NCBI GenBank assembly: GCA_945910005.1
Contig: OX246737.1
Span: forward strand, 76,997,150-77,061,149
Reading direction: 5' to 3'
Origin: Isoperla grammatica
Taxonomy: Eukaryota > Arthropoda > Insecta > Plecoptera > Perlodidae
Length of the DNA stretch: 64,000 nucleotides
In this document: positions 44,855 to 58,300 of the stretch, one piece after another
How the letters are laid out: the number at the start of each line of letters is the position of its first letter
Position numbering within the stretch: the stretch's first letter is position 1
The notes under the pieces: generated by a model
Database searches by the model: none
Seen by the model: the letters and a program-made list of their open reading frames with translations, nothing else
Told to the model about the DNA's origin: nothing
Translations under genes and position numbers: made by a program

Positions 44855-47800
44855 TGAAGAGCGGTTCGTTGGAAAGTGGGTGGGCTACCTGACGCGGCAG
44901 AGAGGCTGCTGGGTGACGAGTGGTTCGTTGGAAAGTGGGTGGGCTACCTGACGCGGCAGAGAGGCTGCTGGGTGACGAGTGGTTCGTAAGAAAGTGGGTG
45001 GGCTACCTGACGCAGCAGAGAGGCTGCTGGGTGACGAGTGGTTCGTTGGAAAGTGGGTTGGCTACCTGACGCGGCAGAGAGGCTGCTGGGTGAAGAGCGG
45101 TTCGTTGGAAAGTGGGTGGGCTACCTGACGCGGCAGAGAGGCTGCTGGGTGACAAGTGGTTCGTTGGAAAGTAGGTGGGCTACCTGACGCGGCAGAGAGG
45201 CTGCTGGGTGACGAGTGGTTCGTTGAAAAGTGGGTGGGCTACCTGACGCGGCAGAGAGGCTGCTGGGTGACGAGTGGTTCGTTGGAAAGTGGGTGGGCTA
45301 CCTGACGCGGCAGAGAGGCTGCTGGGTGACGAGTGGTTCGTTGGAAAGTAGGTGGGCTACCTGACGCGGCAGAGAGGCTGCTGGGTGACGAGTGGTTCGT
45401 TGGAAAGTAGGTGGGCTACCTGACGCGGCAGAGAGGCTGCTGGGTGACGAGTGGTTCGTTGGAAAGTAGGTGGGCTACCTGACGCGGCAGAGAGGCTGCT
45501 GGGTGACGAGTGGTTCGTTGGAAAGTAGGTGGGCTACCTGACGCGGCAAAGAGGCTGCTGGGTGACGAGTGGTTCGTTGGAAAGTGGGTGGCGTACCTGA
45601 CGCGGCAGAGAGGCTGCTGGGTGACGAGTGGTTCGTTGGAAAGTAGGTGGGCTACCTGACGCGGCAGAGAGGCTGCTGGGTGACGAGTGGTTCGTTGGAA
45701 AGTGGGTGGGCTACCTAACGCGGCAAAGAGGCTGCTGGGTGACGAGTGGTTCGTTGGAAAGTGGGTGGCTACCTGACGCGGCAGAGAGGCTGCTGGGTGA
45801 CGAGTGGTTCGTTGGAAAGTGGGTGGCCTACCTGACGCGGCAGAGAGGCTGCTGGGTGTCGAGTGGTTCGTTGGAAAGTGGGTGGCCTACCTGACGCGGC
45901 AGAGAGGCTGCTGGGTGACGAGTGGTTCGTTGGAAAGTGGGTGGGCTACCTGACGCGGCAGAGAGGCTGCTGGGTGACGAGTGGTTCGTTGGAAAGTGGG
46001 TGGCCTACCTGACGCGGCAGAGAGGCTGCTGGGTGACGAGTGGTTCGTTGGAAAGTGGGTGGCCTACCTGACGCGGCAGAGAGGCTGCTGGGTGACGAGT
46101 GGTTCGTTGGAAAGTGGGTGGCCTACCTGACGCGGCAGAGAGGCTGCTGGGTGACGAGTGGTTCGTTGGAAAGTGGGTGGCCTACCTGACGCGGCAGAGA
46201 GGCTGCTGGGTGAAGAGCGGTTCGTTGGAAAGTGGGTGGGCTACCTGACGCGGCAGAGAGGCTGCTGGGTGACGAGTGGTTCGTAAGAAAGTGGGTGGGC
46301 TACCTGACGCGGCAGAGAGGCTGCTGGGTGACGAGTGGTTCGTAAGAAAGTGGGTGGGCTACCTGACGCGGCAGAGAGGCTGCTAGGTGTCGAGTGGTTC
46401 GTTGGAAAGTGGGTGGGCTACCTGACGCGGCAGAGAGGCTGCTGGGTGACGAGTGGTTCGTTGGAAAGTGGGTGGGCTACCTGACGCGGCAGAGAGGCTG
46501 CTGGGTGACGAGTGGTTCGTTGGAAAGTGGGTGGCCTACCTGACGCGGCAGAGAGGCTGCTGGGTGACGAGCGGTTCGTTGGAAAGTGGGTGGCGTACCT
46601 GACGCGGCAGAGAGGCTGCTGGGTGAAGAGCGGTTCGTTGGAAAGTGGGTGGGCTACCTGACGCGGCAGAGAGGCTGCTGGGTGACGAGTGGTTCGTAAG
46701 AAAGTGGGTGAGCTACCTGACGCGGCAGAGAGGCTGCTGGGTGACGAGTGGTTCGTAAGAAAGTGGGTGGGCTACCTGACGCGGCAGAGAGGCTGCTAGG
46801 TGTCGAGTGGTTCGTTGGAAAGTGGGTGGGCTACCTGACGCGGCAGAGAGGCTGCTGGGTGACGAGTGGTTCGTTGGAAAGTGGGTGGGCTACCTGACGC
46901 GGCAGAGAGGCTGCTGGGTGACGAGTGGTTCGTAAGAAAGTGGGTGGGCTACCTGACGCGGCAGAGAGGCTGCTAGGTGTCAAGTGGTTCGTTGGAAAGT
47001 GGGTGGCCTACCTGACGCGGCAGAGAGGCTGCTGGGTGACGAGTGGTTCGTTGGAAAGTGGGTGGGCTACCTGACACGGCAGAGAGGCTGCTGGGTGACG
47101 AGTGGTTCGTTGGAAAGTAGGTGGGCTACCTGACACGGCAGAGAGGCTGCTGGGTGACGAGTGGTTCGTTGGAAAGTAGGTGGGCTACCTGGCACGGCAG
47201 AGAGGCTGCTGGGTGACGAGTGGTTCGTTGGAAAGTGGGTGGGCTACCTAACGCGGCAGAGAGGCTGCTGGGTGACGAGTGGTTCGTTGGAAAGTGGGTG
47301 GGCTACCTGACGCGGCAGAGAGGCTGCTGGGTGACGAGTGGTTCGTTGGAAAGTGGGTGGCGTACCTGACGCGGCAGAGAGGCTGCTGGGTGACGAGTGG
47401 TTCGTTGGACAGTAGGTGGGCTACCTGACGCGGCAGAGAGGCTGCTGGGTGACGAGTGGTTCGTTGAAAAGTGGGTGGGCTACCTGACGCGGCAGAGAGG
47501 CTGCTGGGTGACGAGTGGTTCGTTGGAAAGTGGGTGGGCTACCTGACGCGGCAGAGAGGCTGCTGGGTGACGAGTGGTTCGTTGGAAAGTAGGTGGGCTA
47601 CCTGACGCGGCAGAGAGGCTGCTGGGTGACGAGTGGTTCGTTGGAAAGTAGGTGGGCTACCTGACGCGGCAGAGAGGCTGCTGGGTGACGAGTGGTTCGT
47701 TGGAAAGTAGGTGGGCTACCTGACGCGGCAGAGAGGCTGCTGGGTGACGAGTGGTTCGTTGGAAAGTAGGTGGGCTACCTGACGCGGCAGAGAGGCTGCT

Positions 47801-48838
47801 GGGTGACGAGTGGTTCGTTGGAAAGTAGGTGGGCTACCTGACGCGGCAGAGAGGCTGCTGGGTGACGAGTGGTTCGTTGGAAAGTGGGTGGGCTACCTAA
47901 CGCGGCAGAGAGGCTGCTGGGTGACGAGTGGTTCGTTGGAAAGTGGGTGGCTACCTGACGCGGCAGAGAGGCTGCTGGGTGACGAGTGGTTCGTTGGAAA
48001 GTGGGTGGCCTACCTGACGCGGCAGAGAGGCTGCTGGGTGTCGAGTGGTTCGTTGGAAAGTGGGTGGCCTACCTGACGCGGCAGAGAGGCTGCTGGGTGA
48101 CGAGTGGTTCGTTGGAAAGTGGGTGGGCTACCTGACGCGGCAGAGAGGCTGCTGGGTGACGAGTGGTTCGTTGGAAAGTGGGTGGCCTACCTGACGCGGC
48201 AGAGAGGCTGCTGGGTGACGAGTGGTTCGTTGGAAAGTGGGTGGCCTACCTGACGCGGCAGAGAGGCTGCTGGGTGACGAGTGGTTCGTTGGAAAGTGGG
48301 TGGCCTACCTGACGCGGCAGAGAGGCTGCTGGGTGACGAGTGGTTCGTTGGAAAGTGGGTGGCCTACCTGACGCGGCAGAGAGGCTGCTGGGTGACGAGT
48401 GGTTCGTTGGAAAGTGGGTGGGCTACCTGACACGGCAGAGAGGCTGCTGGGTGACGAGTGGTTCGTTGGAAAGTGGGTGGCCTACCTGACGCGGCAGAGA
48501 GGCTGCTGGGTGACGAGTGGTTCGTTGGAAAATGGGTGGGCTACCTGACGCGGCAGAGAGGCTGCTGGGTGACGAGTGGTTCGTTGGAAAGTGGGTGGGC
48601 TACCTGACGCGGCAGAGAGGCTGCTAGGTGTCGAGTGGTTCGTTGGAAAGTGGGTGGGCTAACTGACGCGGCAGAGAGGGTGCTGGGTGACGAGTGGTTC
48701 GTTGGAAAGTAGGTGGGCTACCTGACACGGCAGAGAGGCTGCTGGGTGACGAGTGGTTCGTTGGAAAGTGGGTGGCTACCTGACGCGGCAGAGAGGCTGC
48801 TGAGTAACGAGTGGTTCGTTGGAAAGTAGGTGGCCTAC
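44855..48838 (-). repeat. 59-bp tandem array seeded by an exon end plus its splice donor
   Basis: About 68 units of 59 bp (some 58). Read on the minus strand, each is about 36 nt matching the tail of the exon at 48839-48941 (ACCACTCGTCACCCAGCAGC through CCGCGTCAG) plus about 23 nt of intron head (GTAGCCCACCCACTTTCC). Nearly every unit preserves a CAG|GTA junction. Three intron-head variants occur: GTAGCC, GTAGGC and GTACGC. A large internal duplication is present, with matching blocks near 45628-45894 and 47810-48076, offset 2182 bp. The array is continuous with the exon at its right edge. Confidence 0.93.
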
Positions 48839-48941
48839 CTGACGCGGCAGAGAGGCTGCTGGGTGACGAGTGGTGCGTGTAGGCCGTGACTTCCTGGCGT
48901 TCTGCTCTCGTTACATCAGGTGGGAACGCCACACCTGTCTC
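48839..48941 (-). CDS. Putative N-terminal cytoplasmic-tail exon of the membrane dipeptidase
   Basis: The candidate exon follows ttgtgtttgccgacag (AG at 48942-48943) and ends TCAG|GTAGGC (GT at 48837-48838). It encodes ETGVAFPPDVTRAERQEV and TAYTHHSSPSSLSAAS, then one base of a Gly codon (phase 1). That matches the phase of the exon at 35757, giving ...LSAASGEFPVARV in frame without stops. A Ser/Thr-rich hydrophilic tail before a membrane anchor is plausible. A second acceptor seven bases in (AG|GTGTGGCG) is possible. The sequence has no family signature, so the assignment rests on phase, orientation, splice sites and its shared architecture with the other array-bearing exon. It could be an exon of another minus-strand gene. 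Confidence 0.62.
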
Positions 48942-48949
48942 CTGTCGGC

Positions 48950-49315
48950 AAACACAAGTTTTACAGTTAACAACTTTTAAAACTAACGACCGGAAATGAA
49001 TTAGACATTAAGAATCTGGTAGAAAGTTACACCTGTAGTGTTTTCTCCACTTTGTCTAATTCTATTTTGAGAAGTTAAATACAATTGACACGTAGGTTAG
49101 CGTCAACTTATGAAGCTCTGTGATAATAACCCGACTTCAGATAAATAAAAAAATAAAAAGTATGTATGTATGTATGTTTGTATGTATTTAATCTTCATTC
49201 CCAACAGGGCATACGCCCTACAAGTGTGATCTAATAAAATTCATTATCAGGGCATTATAATATAATCATTACAATTTCTCTCATTTTATCACTCACCATA
49301 CAATCTCATCCATAG
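48950..49315. other. Intron sequence with a short (GTAT)n tract and a retroelement-like tail
   Basis: (GTAT)n at about 49160-49185. This is followed by aacagggcatacgccctaca (about 49203), a small hairpin resembling the 3' end of CR1/L2-type elements. No gene. Confidence 0.5.
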
Positions 49316-52300
49316 TCTCGCACCCTCACACACTCACTTCCAGTCTCCAGAGCATACAATCCACCATACACGCTCAAACACACTTGCTGTCATACAACAC
49401 CCCCACACACTCACTTCCAGTCTCCATAGCATACAATCCACCATACACGCTCAAACACACTTGCTGTCATACAACACCCCCACACACTCACTTCACGTCT
49501 CCATAGCAACAATCCACCATACACGCTCAAACACACTTGCTGTCATACAACACCCCCACACACTCACTTCCAGTCTCCATAGCATGCAATCCACCATACA
49601 CGCTCAAACACACCTGCTTTCATACAACACCCCCACACACTCACTTCCAGTCTCCATAGCATACAATCCACCATACACGCTCAAACACACTTGCTGTCAT
49701 ACAACACCCCCACACACTCACTTCCAGTCTCCATAGCATACAATCCACCATACACGCTCAAACACACTTTTTGTTAAACAACACCCCCACACACTCACTT
49801 CCAGTCTCCATAGCATACAATCCACCATACACGCTCAAACACACTTGCTGTCATACAACACCCCCACACACTCACTTCCAGTCTCCATAGCATGCAATCC
49901 ACCATACACGCTTAAACACACTTGCTGTTATACAACACACCCAAACACTCACTTCCAGTCTCCAAAGCATACAATCCACCATACACGCTCAAATACACTT
50001 GCTGTCATACAACACCCCCACACACTCACTTCCAGTCTCCATAGCATGCAATCCAACATACACGCTCAAACACACTTGCTGTCATACAACACCCCCACAC
50101 ACTCACTTCCAGTCTCCATAGCATACAATCCACCATACACGCTCAAACACACTTGCTGTTATACTTCACCCCTACACACTCACTTCCAGTCTCCATAGCA
50201 TACAATCCACCATACACGCTCAAACACACTTGCTGTCATACTACACCCCCACACACTCACTTCCAGTCTCCATAGCATACAATCCACCATACACGCTCAA
50301 ACACACTTGCTGTTATACAACACCCCCACACACTCACTTCCAGTCTCCATAGCATGCAATCCACCATACACCCTCAAACACACTTGCTGTCATACAACAC
50401 CCCCACACACTCACTTCCAGTCTCCATAGCATACAATCCACCAAACACGCTCAAACACACTTGCTGTCATACAACACCCCCACACACTCACTTCCAGTCT
50501 CCATAGCATGCAATCCACCATACACGCTCAAACACGCTTGCTGTCATACAACACCCCCACACACTCACTTCCAGTCTCCATAGCATGCAATCCACCATAC
50601 ACGCTCAAACACACTTGCTGTTATACTACACCCCCACACACTCACTTCCAGTCTCCATAGCATGCAATCCACCATACACGCTCAAACACACTTGCTGTCA
50701 TACTACAACCCCACACACTCACTTCCAGTCTCCGAAGCATGCAATCCACCAAACACGCTCAAACACACTTGCTGTCATACTACAGCCCCACACACTCACT
50801 TCCAGTCTCCATAGCATACAATCCACCATACACGCTCAAACACACTTGCTGTCATACTATACCCCCACACACTCACTTCCAGTCTCCATAGCATGCAATC
50901 CACCATACACGCTCAAACACACTTGCTGTCATACAACACCCCCACACACTCACTACCAGTCTCTATAGCATGCAATCCACCATACACGCTCAAACACACT
51001 TGCTGTCATACAACACCCCCACACACTCACTTCCAGTCTCCATAGCATGCAATCCACCATACACGCCCAAACACACTTGCTGTCATACTACACCCCTACA
51101 CACTCACTTCCAGTCTCCATAGCATACAATCCACCATACACGCTCAAACACACTTGCTGTTATACAACACCCCCACACACTCACTTCCAGTCTCCATAGC
51201 ATGCAATCCACCATACACGCTCAAACACACTTGCTGTTATACAACACCCCCACACACTCACTTCCAGTCTCCATGGCATGCAATCACCCATACACGCTCA
51301 AACACACTTGCTGTTATACAACACCCCCACACACTCACTTCCAGTCTCCATAGCATGCAATCCACCATACACGCTTAAACACACTTGCTGTTATACTACA
51401 CCCCCACACACTCACTTCCAGTCTCCATAGCATACAATCCACCATACACGCTCAAACACACTTGCTGTTATACAACACCCCCACACACTCACTTCCAGTC
51501 TCCATAGCATACAATCCACCATACACGCTCAAACACACTTGCTGTTATACTACACCCCCACACACTCACTTCCAGTCTCCATAGCATGCAATCCACCATA
51601 CACGCTCAAACACACTTGCTGTTATACTACACCCCCACACACTCACTTCTAGTCTCCATAGCATGCAATCCACCATACACGCTCAAACACACTTGCTGTT
51701 ATACTACACCCCCACACACTCACTTCCAGTCTCCATAGCATACAATCCACCATACACGCTCAAACACACTTGCTGTCATACAACACCCCCACACACTCAC
51801 TTCCAGTCTCCATAGCATGCAATCCACAATACACGCTCAAACACACTTGCTGTTATACAACACCCCCCTACACTCACTTCCAGTCTCCATAGCATGCAAT
51901 CCACCACACACGCTCAAACACACTTGCGGTTATACTACACCCCCACACACTCACTTCCAGTCTCCATAGCATGCAATCCACCATACACGCTCAAACACAC
52001 TTGCTGTCATACTACACCCCCACACACTCACTTCCAGTCTCCATAGCATACAATCCACCATACACGCTCAAACACACTTGCTGTTATACTACACCCCCAC
52101 ACACTCACTTCCAGTCTCCATAGCATGCAATCCACCATACACGCTCAAACACACTTGCTGTTATACAACACACCCACACACTCACTTCCAGTCTCCATAG
52201 CATACAATCCACCATACACGCTCAAACACACTTTCTGTTAAACAACACCCCCACACACTCACTTCCAGTCTCCATAGCATGCAATCCACCATACACGCTC

Positions 52301-55300
52301 GAACACACTTGCTGTATTACAACACCCCCACACACTCACTTCCAGTCTCCATAGCATGCAATCCACCATACACGCTCAAACACACTTGCTGTTATACAAC
52401 ACCCCCACACACTCACTTCCAGTCTCCATAGCATGCAATCCACCATACACGCTCAAACACACTTGCTGTCATACAACACCCCCACACACTCACTTCCAGT
52501 CTCCATAGCATACAATCCACCATACACGCTCAAACACACTTGCTGTCATACAACACCCCCACACACTCACTTCCAGTCTCCATAGCATACAATCCACCAT
52601 ACACGCTCAAACACACTTGCTGTCATACAACACCCCCACACACTCACTTCCAGTCTCCATAGCATACAATCCACCATACACGCTCGAACACACTTGCTGT
52701 TATACTACACCCCCACACACTCACTTCCAGTCTCCATAGCATACAATCCACCATACACGCTCAAACACACTTGCTGTCATACAACACCCCCACACACTCA
52801 CTTCCAGTCTCCATAGCATACAATCCACCATACACGCTCAAACACACTTGCTGTCATACAACACCCCCACACACTCACTTCACGTCTCCATAGCAACAAT
52901 CCACCATACACGCTCAAACACACTTGCTGTCATACAACACCCCCACACACTCACTTCCAGTCTCCATAGCATGCAATCCACCATACACGCTCAAACACAC
53001 CTGCTTTCATACAACACCCCCACACACTCACTTCCAGTCTCCATAGCATACAATCCACCATACACGCTCAAACACACTTGCTGTCATACAACACCCCCAC
53101 ACACTCACTTCCAGTCTCCATAGCATACAATCCACCATACACGCTCAAACACACTTGCTGTTAAACAACACCCCCACACACTCACTTCCAGTCTCCATAG
53201 CATACAATCCACCATACACGCTCAAACACACTTGCTGTCATACAACACCCCCACACACTCACTTCCAGTCTCCATAGCATGCAATCCACCATACACGCTT
53301 AAACACACTTGCTGTTATACAACACACCCACACACTCACTTCCAGTCTCCAAAGCATACAATCCACCATACACGCTCAAACACACTTGCTGTCATACAAC
53401 ACCCCCACACACTCACTTCCAGTCTCCATAGCATGCAATCCAACATACACGCTCAAACACACTTGCTGTCATACAACACCCCCACACACTCACTTCCAGT
53501 CTCCATAGCATACAATCCACCATACACGCTCAAACACACTTGCTGTTATACTTCACCCCTACACACTCACTTCCAGTCTCCATAGCATACAATCCACCAT
53601 ACACGCTCAAACACACTTGCTGTCATACTACACCCCCACACACTCACTTCCAGTCTCCATAGCATACAATCCACCATACACGCTCAAACACACTTGCTGT
53701 TATACAACACCCCCACACACTCACTTCCAGTCTCCATAGCATGCAATCCACCATACACCCTCAAACACACTTGCTGTCATACAACACCCCCACACACTCA
53801 CTTCCAGTCTCCATAGCATACAATCCACCAAACACGCTCAAACACACTTGCTGTCATACAACACCCCCACACACTCACTTCCAGTCTCCATAGCATGCAA
53901 TCCACCATACACGCTCAAACACGCTTGCTGTCATACAACACCCCCACACACTCACTTCCAGTCTCCATAGCATGCAATCCACCATACACGCTCAAACACA
54001 CTTGCTGTTATACTACACCCCCACACACTCACTTCCAGTCTCCATAGCATGCAATCCACCATACACGCTCAAACACACTTGCTGTCATACTACAACCCCA
54101 CACACTCACTTCCAGTCTCCGAAGCATGCAATCCACCATACACGCTCAAACACACTTGCTGTCATACTACAGCCCCACACACTCACTTCCAGTCTCCATA
54201 GCATACAATCCACCATACACGCTCAAACACACTTGCTGTCATACTACACCCCCACACACTCACTTCCAGTCTCCATAGCATGCAATCCACCATACACGCT
54301 CAAACACACTTGCTGTCATACAACACCCCCACACACTCACTACCAGTCTCCATAGCATGCAATCCAATATACACGCTCAAACACACTTGCTGTCATACAA
54401 CACCCCCACACACTCACTTCCAGTCTCCATAGCATGCAATCCACCATACACGCCCAAACACACTTGCTGTCATACTACACCCCTACACACTCACTTCCAG
54501 TCTCCATAGCATACAATCCACCATACACGCTCAAACACACTTGCTGTTATACAACACCCCCACACACTCACTTCCAGTCTCCATAGCATGCAATCCACCA
54601 TACACGCTCAAACACACTTGCTGTTATACAACACCCCCACACACTCACTTCCAGTCTCCATGGCATGCAATCCACCATACACGCTCAAACACACTTGCTG
54701 TTATACAACACCCCCACACACTCACTTCCAGTCTCCATAGCATGCAATCCACCATACACGCTTAAACACACTTGCTGTTATACTACACCCCCACACACTC
54801 ACTTCCAGTCTCCATAGCATACAATCCACCATACACGCTCAAACACACTTGCTGTTATACAACACCCCCACACACTCACTTCCAGTCTCCATAGCATACA
54901 ATCCACCATACACGCTCAAACACACTTGCTGTTATACTACACCCCCACACACTCACTTCCAGTCTCCATAGCATGCAATCCACCATACACGCTCAAACAC
55001 ACTTGCTGTTATACTACACCCCCACACACTCACTTCTAGTCTCCTTAGCATGCAATCCACCATACACGCTCAAACACACTTGCTCCCCACACACTCACTT
55101 CCAGTCTCCATAGCATACAATCCACCATACACGCTCAAACACACTTGCTGTCATACTACACCCCCACACACTCACTTCCAGTCTCCATAGCATGCAATCC
55201 ACCATACACGCTCAAACACACTTGCTGTCATACAACACCCCCACACACTCACTACCAGTCTCCATAGCATGCAATCCACCATACACGCTCAAACACACTT

Positions 55301-58300
55301 GCTGTCATACAACACCCCCACACACTCACGTCCAGTCTCCATAGCATGCAATCCACCATACACGCCCAAACACACTTGCTGTCATACTACACCCCTACAC
55401 ACTCACTTCCAGTCTCCATAGCATACAATCCACCATGCACGCTCAAACACACTTGCTGTTATACAACACCCCCACACACTCGTTTCCAGTCTCCATAGCA
55501 TGCAATCCACCATACACGCTCAAACACACTTGCTGTTATACAACACCCCCACACACTCACTTCCAGTCTCCATGGCATGCAATCCACCATACACGCTCAA
55601 ACACACTTGCTGTTATACAACACCCCCACACACTCACTTCCAGTCTCCATAGCATGCAATCCACCATACACGCTTAAACACACTTGCTGTTAGACTACAC
55701 CCCCACACACTCACTTCCAGTCTCCATAGCATGCAATCCACCATACACGCTCAAACACACTTGCTGTTATACAACACCCCCACACACTCACTTCCAGTCT
55801 CCATAGCATACAATCCACCATACACGCTCAAACACACTTGCTGTTATACTACACCCCCACACACTCACTTCCAGTCTCCATAGCATGCTTGCTGTTATAC
55901 TACACCCCCACACACTCACTTCTAGTCTCCATAGCATGCAATCCAACATACACGCTCAAACACACTTGCTGTTATACTACACCCCCACACACTCACTTCC
56001 AGTCTCCATAGCATACAATCCACCATACACGCTCAAACACACTTGCTGTTATACTACACCCCCACACACTCACTTCCAGTCTCCATAGCATGCAATCCAC
56101 AATACACGCTCAAACACACTTGCTGTTATACAACACCCCCCTACACTCACTTCCAGTCTCCATAGCATGCAATCCACCACACACGCTCAAACACACTTGC
56201 GGTTATACTACACCCCCACACACTCACTTCCAGTCTCCATAGCATGCAATCCACCATACACGCTCAAACACACTTGCTGTCATACTACACCCCCACACAC
56301 TCACTTCCAGTCTCCATAGCATACAATCCACCATACACGCTCAAACACACTTGCTGTTATACTACACCCCCACACACTCACTTCCAGTCTCCATAGCATA
56401 CAATCCACCATATACGCTCAAACACACTTGCTGTCATACAACACCCCCACACACTCACTTCCAGTCTCCATAGCATGCAATCCACCATACACGCTCAAAC
56501 ACACTTGCTGTTATACAACACCCCCACACACTCACTTTTAGTCTCCATAGCATACAATCCACCATACACGCTCAAACACACTTGCTGTCATACAACACCC
56601 CCACACACTCACTTCCAGTCTCCATAGCATGCAATTCACCATACACGCTCAAACACACTTGCTGTCATACAACACCCCCACACACTCACTTCCAGTCTCC
56701 ATAGCATACAATCCACCATACACGCTCAAACACACTTGCTGTTATACTACACCCCCACACACTCACTTCCAGTCTCCATAGCATACAATCCACCATACAC
56801 GCTCAAACACACTTGCTGACATACTACACCCCCACACACTCACTTCCAGTCTCCATAGCATACAATCCACCATACACGCTCAAACACACTTGCTGTTATA
56901 CAACACTCCCACACACTCACTTCCAGTCTCCATAGCATACAATCCACCATACACGCTCAAACACACTTGCTGTTATACTACACCCCCACACACTCACTTC
57001 CAGTCTCCATAGCATGCAATCCACCATACACGCTCAAACACACTTGCTGTCATACTACACTCCTACGCACTCACTTCCAGTCTCCATAGCATGCATTCCA
57101 CCATACACGCTCAAACACACTTGCTGTCATACAACACCCCCACACACTCACTTCGAGTCTCCATAGCATGCAATCCACCATACACGCTCAAACACTTTTG
57201 CTGTTATACAACACTCCCACACACTCACTTTTAGTCTCCATAGCATACAATCCACCATACACGCTCAAACACACTTGCGGTCATACAACACCCCCACACA
57301 CTCACTTCCAGTCTCCATAGCATGCAATCCACCATACACGCTCAAACACACTTGCTGTCATACAACACCCCCACACACTCACTTCCAGTCTCCATAGCAT
57401 ACAATCCACCATACACGCTCAAACACACTTGCTGTTATACAACACCCCCACACACTCACTTCCAGTCTCCACAGCATACAATCCACCATACACGCTCAAA
57501 CACACTTGCTGTCATACAACACCCCCACACACTCACTTCCAGTCTCCACAGCATACAATCCACCATACACGCTCAAACACACTTGCTGTCATACAACACC
57601 CCCACACACTTACTTCCAGTCTCCACAGCATACAATCCACCATACACGCTCAAACACACTTGCTGTTATACTACACCCCCACACACTCACTTCTAGTCTC
57701 CATAGCATGCAATCCACCATACACGCTCAAACACACTTGCTGTTATACAACACCCCCACATACTCACTTCCAGTCTCAATAGCATACAATCCACCATACA
57801 CGCTCAAACACACTTGCTTTCATACTACACTCCTACGCACTCACTTCCAGTCTCCATAGCATGCAATCCACCATACACGCTCAAACACTTTTGCTGTTAT
57901 ACAACACTCCCACACACTCACTTTTAGTCTCCATAGCATACAATCCACCATACACGCTCAAACACACTTGCTGTCATACAACACCCCCACACACTCACTT
58001 CCAGTCTCCATAGCATGCAATCCACCATACACGCTCAAACACACTTGCTGTCATACAACACCCCCACACACTCACTTCCAGTCTCCATAGCATACAATCC
58101 ACCATACACGCTCAAACACACTTGCTGTTATACAACACCCCCACACACTCACTTCCAGTCTCCACAGCATACAATCCACCATACACGCTCAAACACACTT
58201 GCTGTCATACAACACCCCCACACACTCACTTCCAGTCTCCACAGCATACAATCCACCATACACGCTCAAACACACTTGCTGTCATACAACACCCCCACAC

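Noticed and set aside
44464..44951. Short frames around 44.5-44.9 kb as host exons
   Set aside because: The minus-strand frame is the start of the decayed reverse transcriptase and the plus-strand frame is read-through into the 59-bp array.
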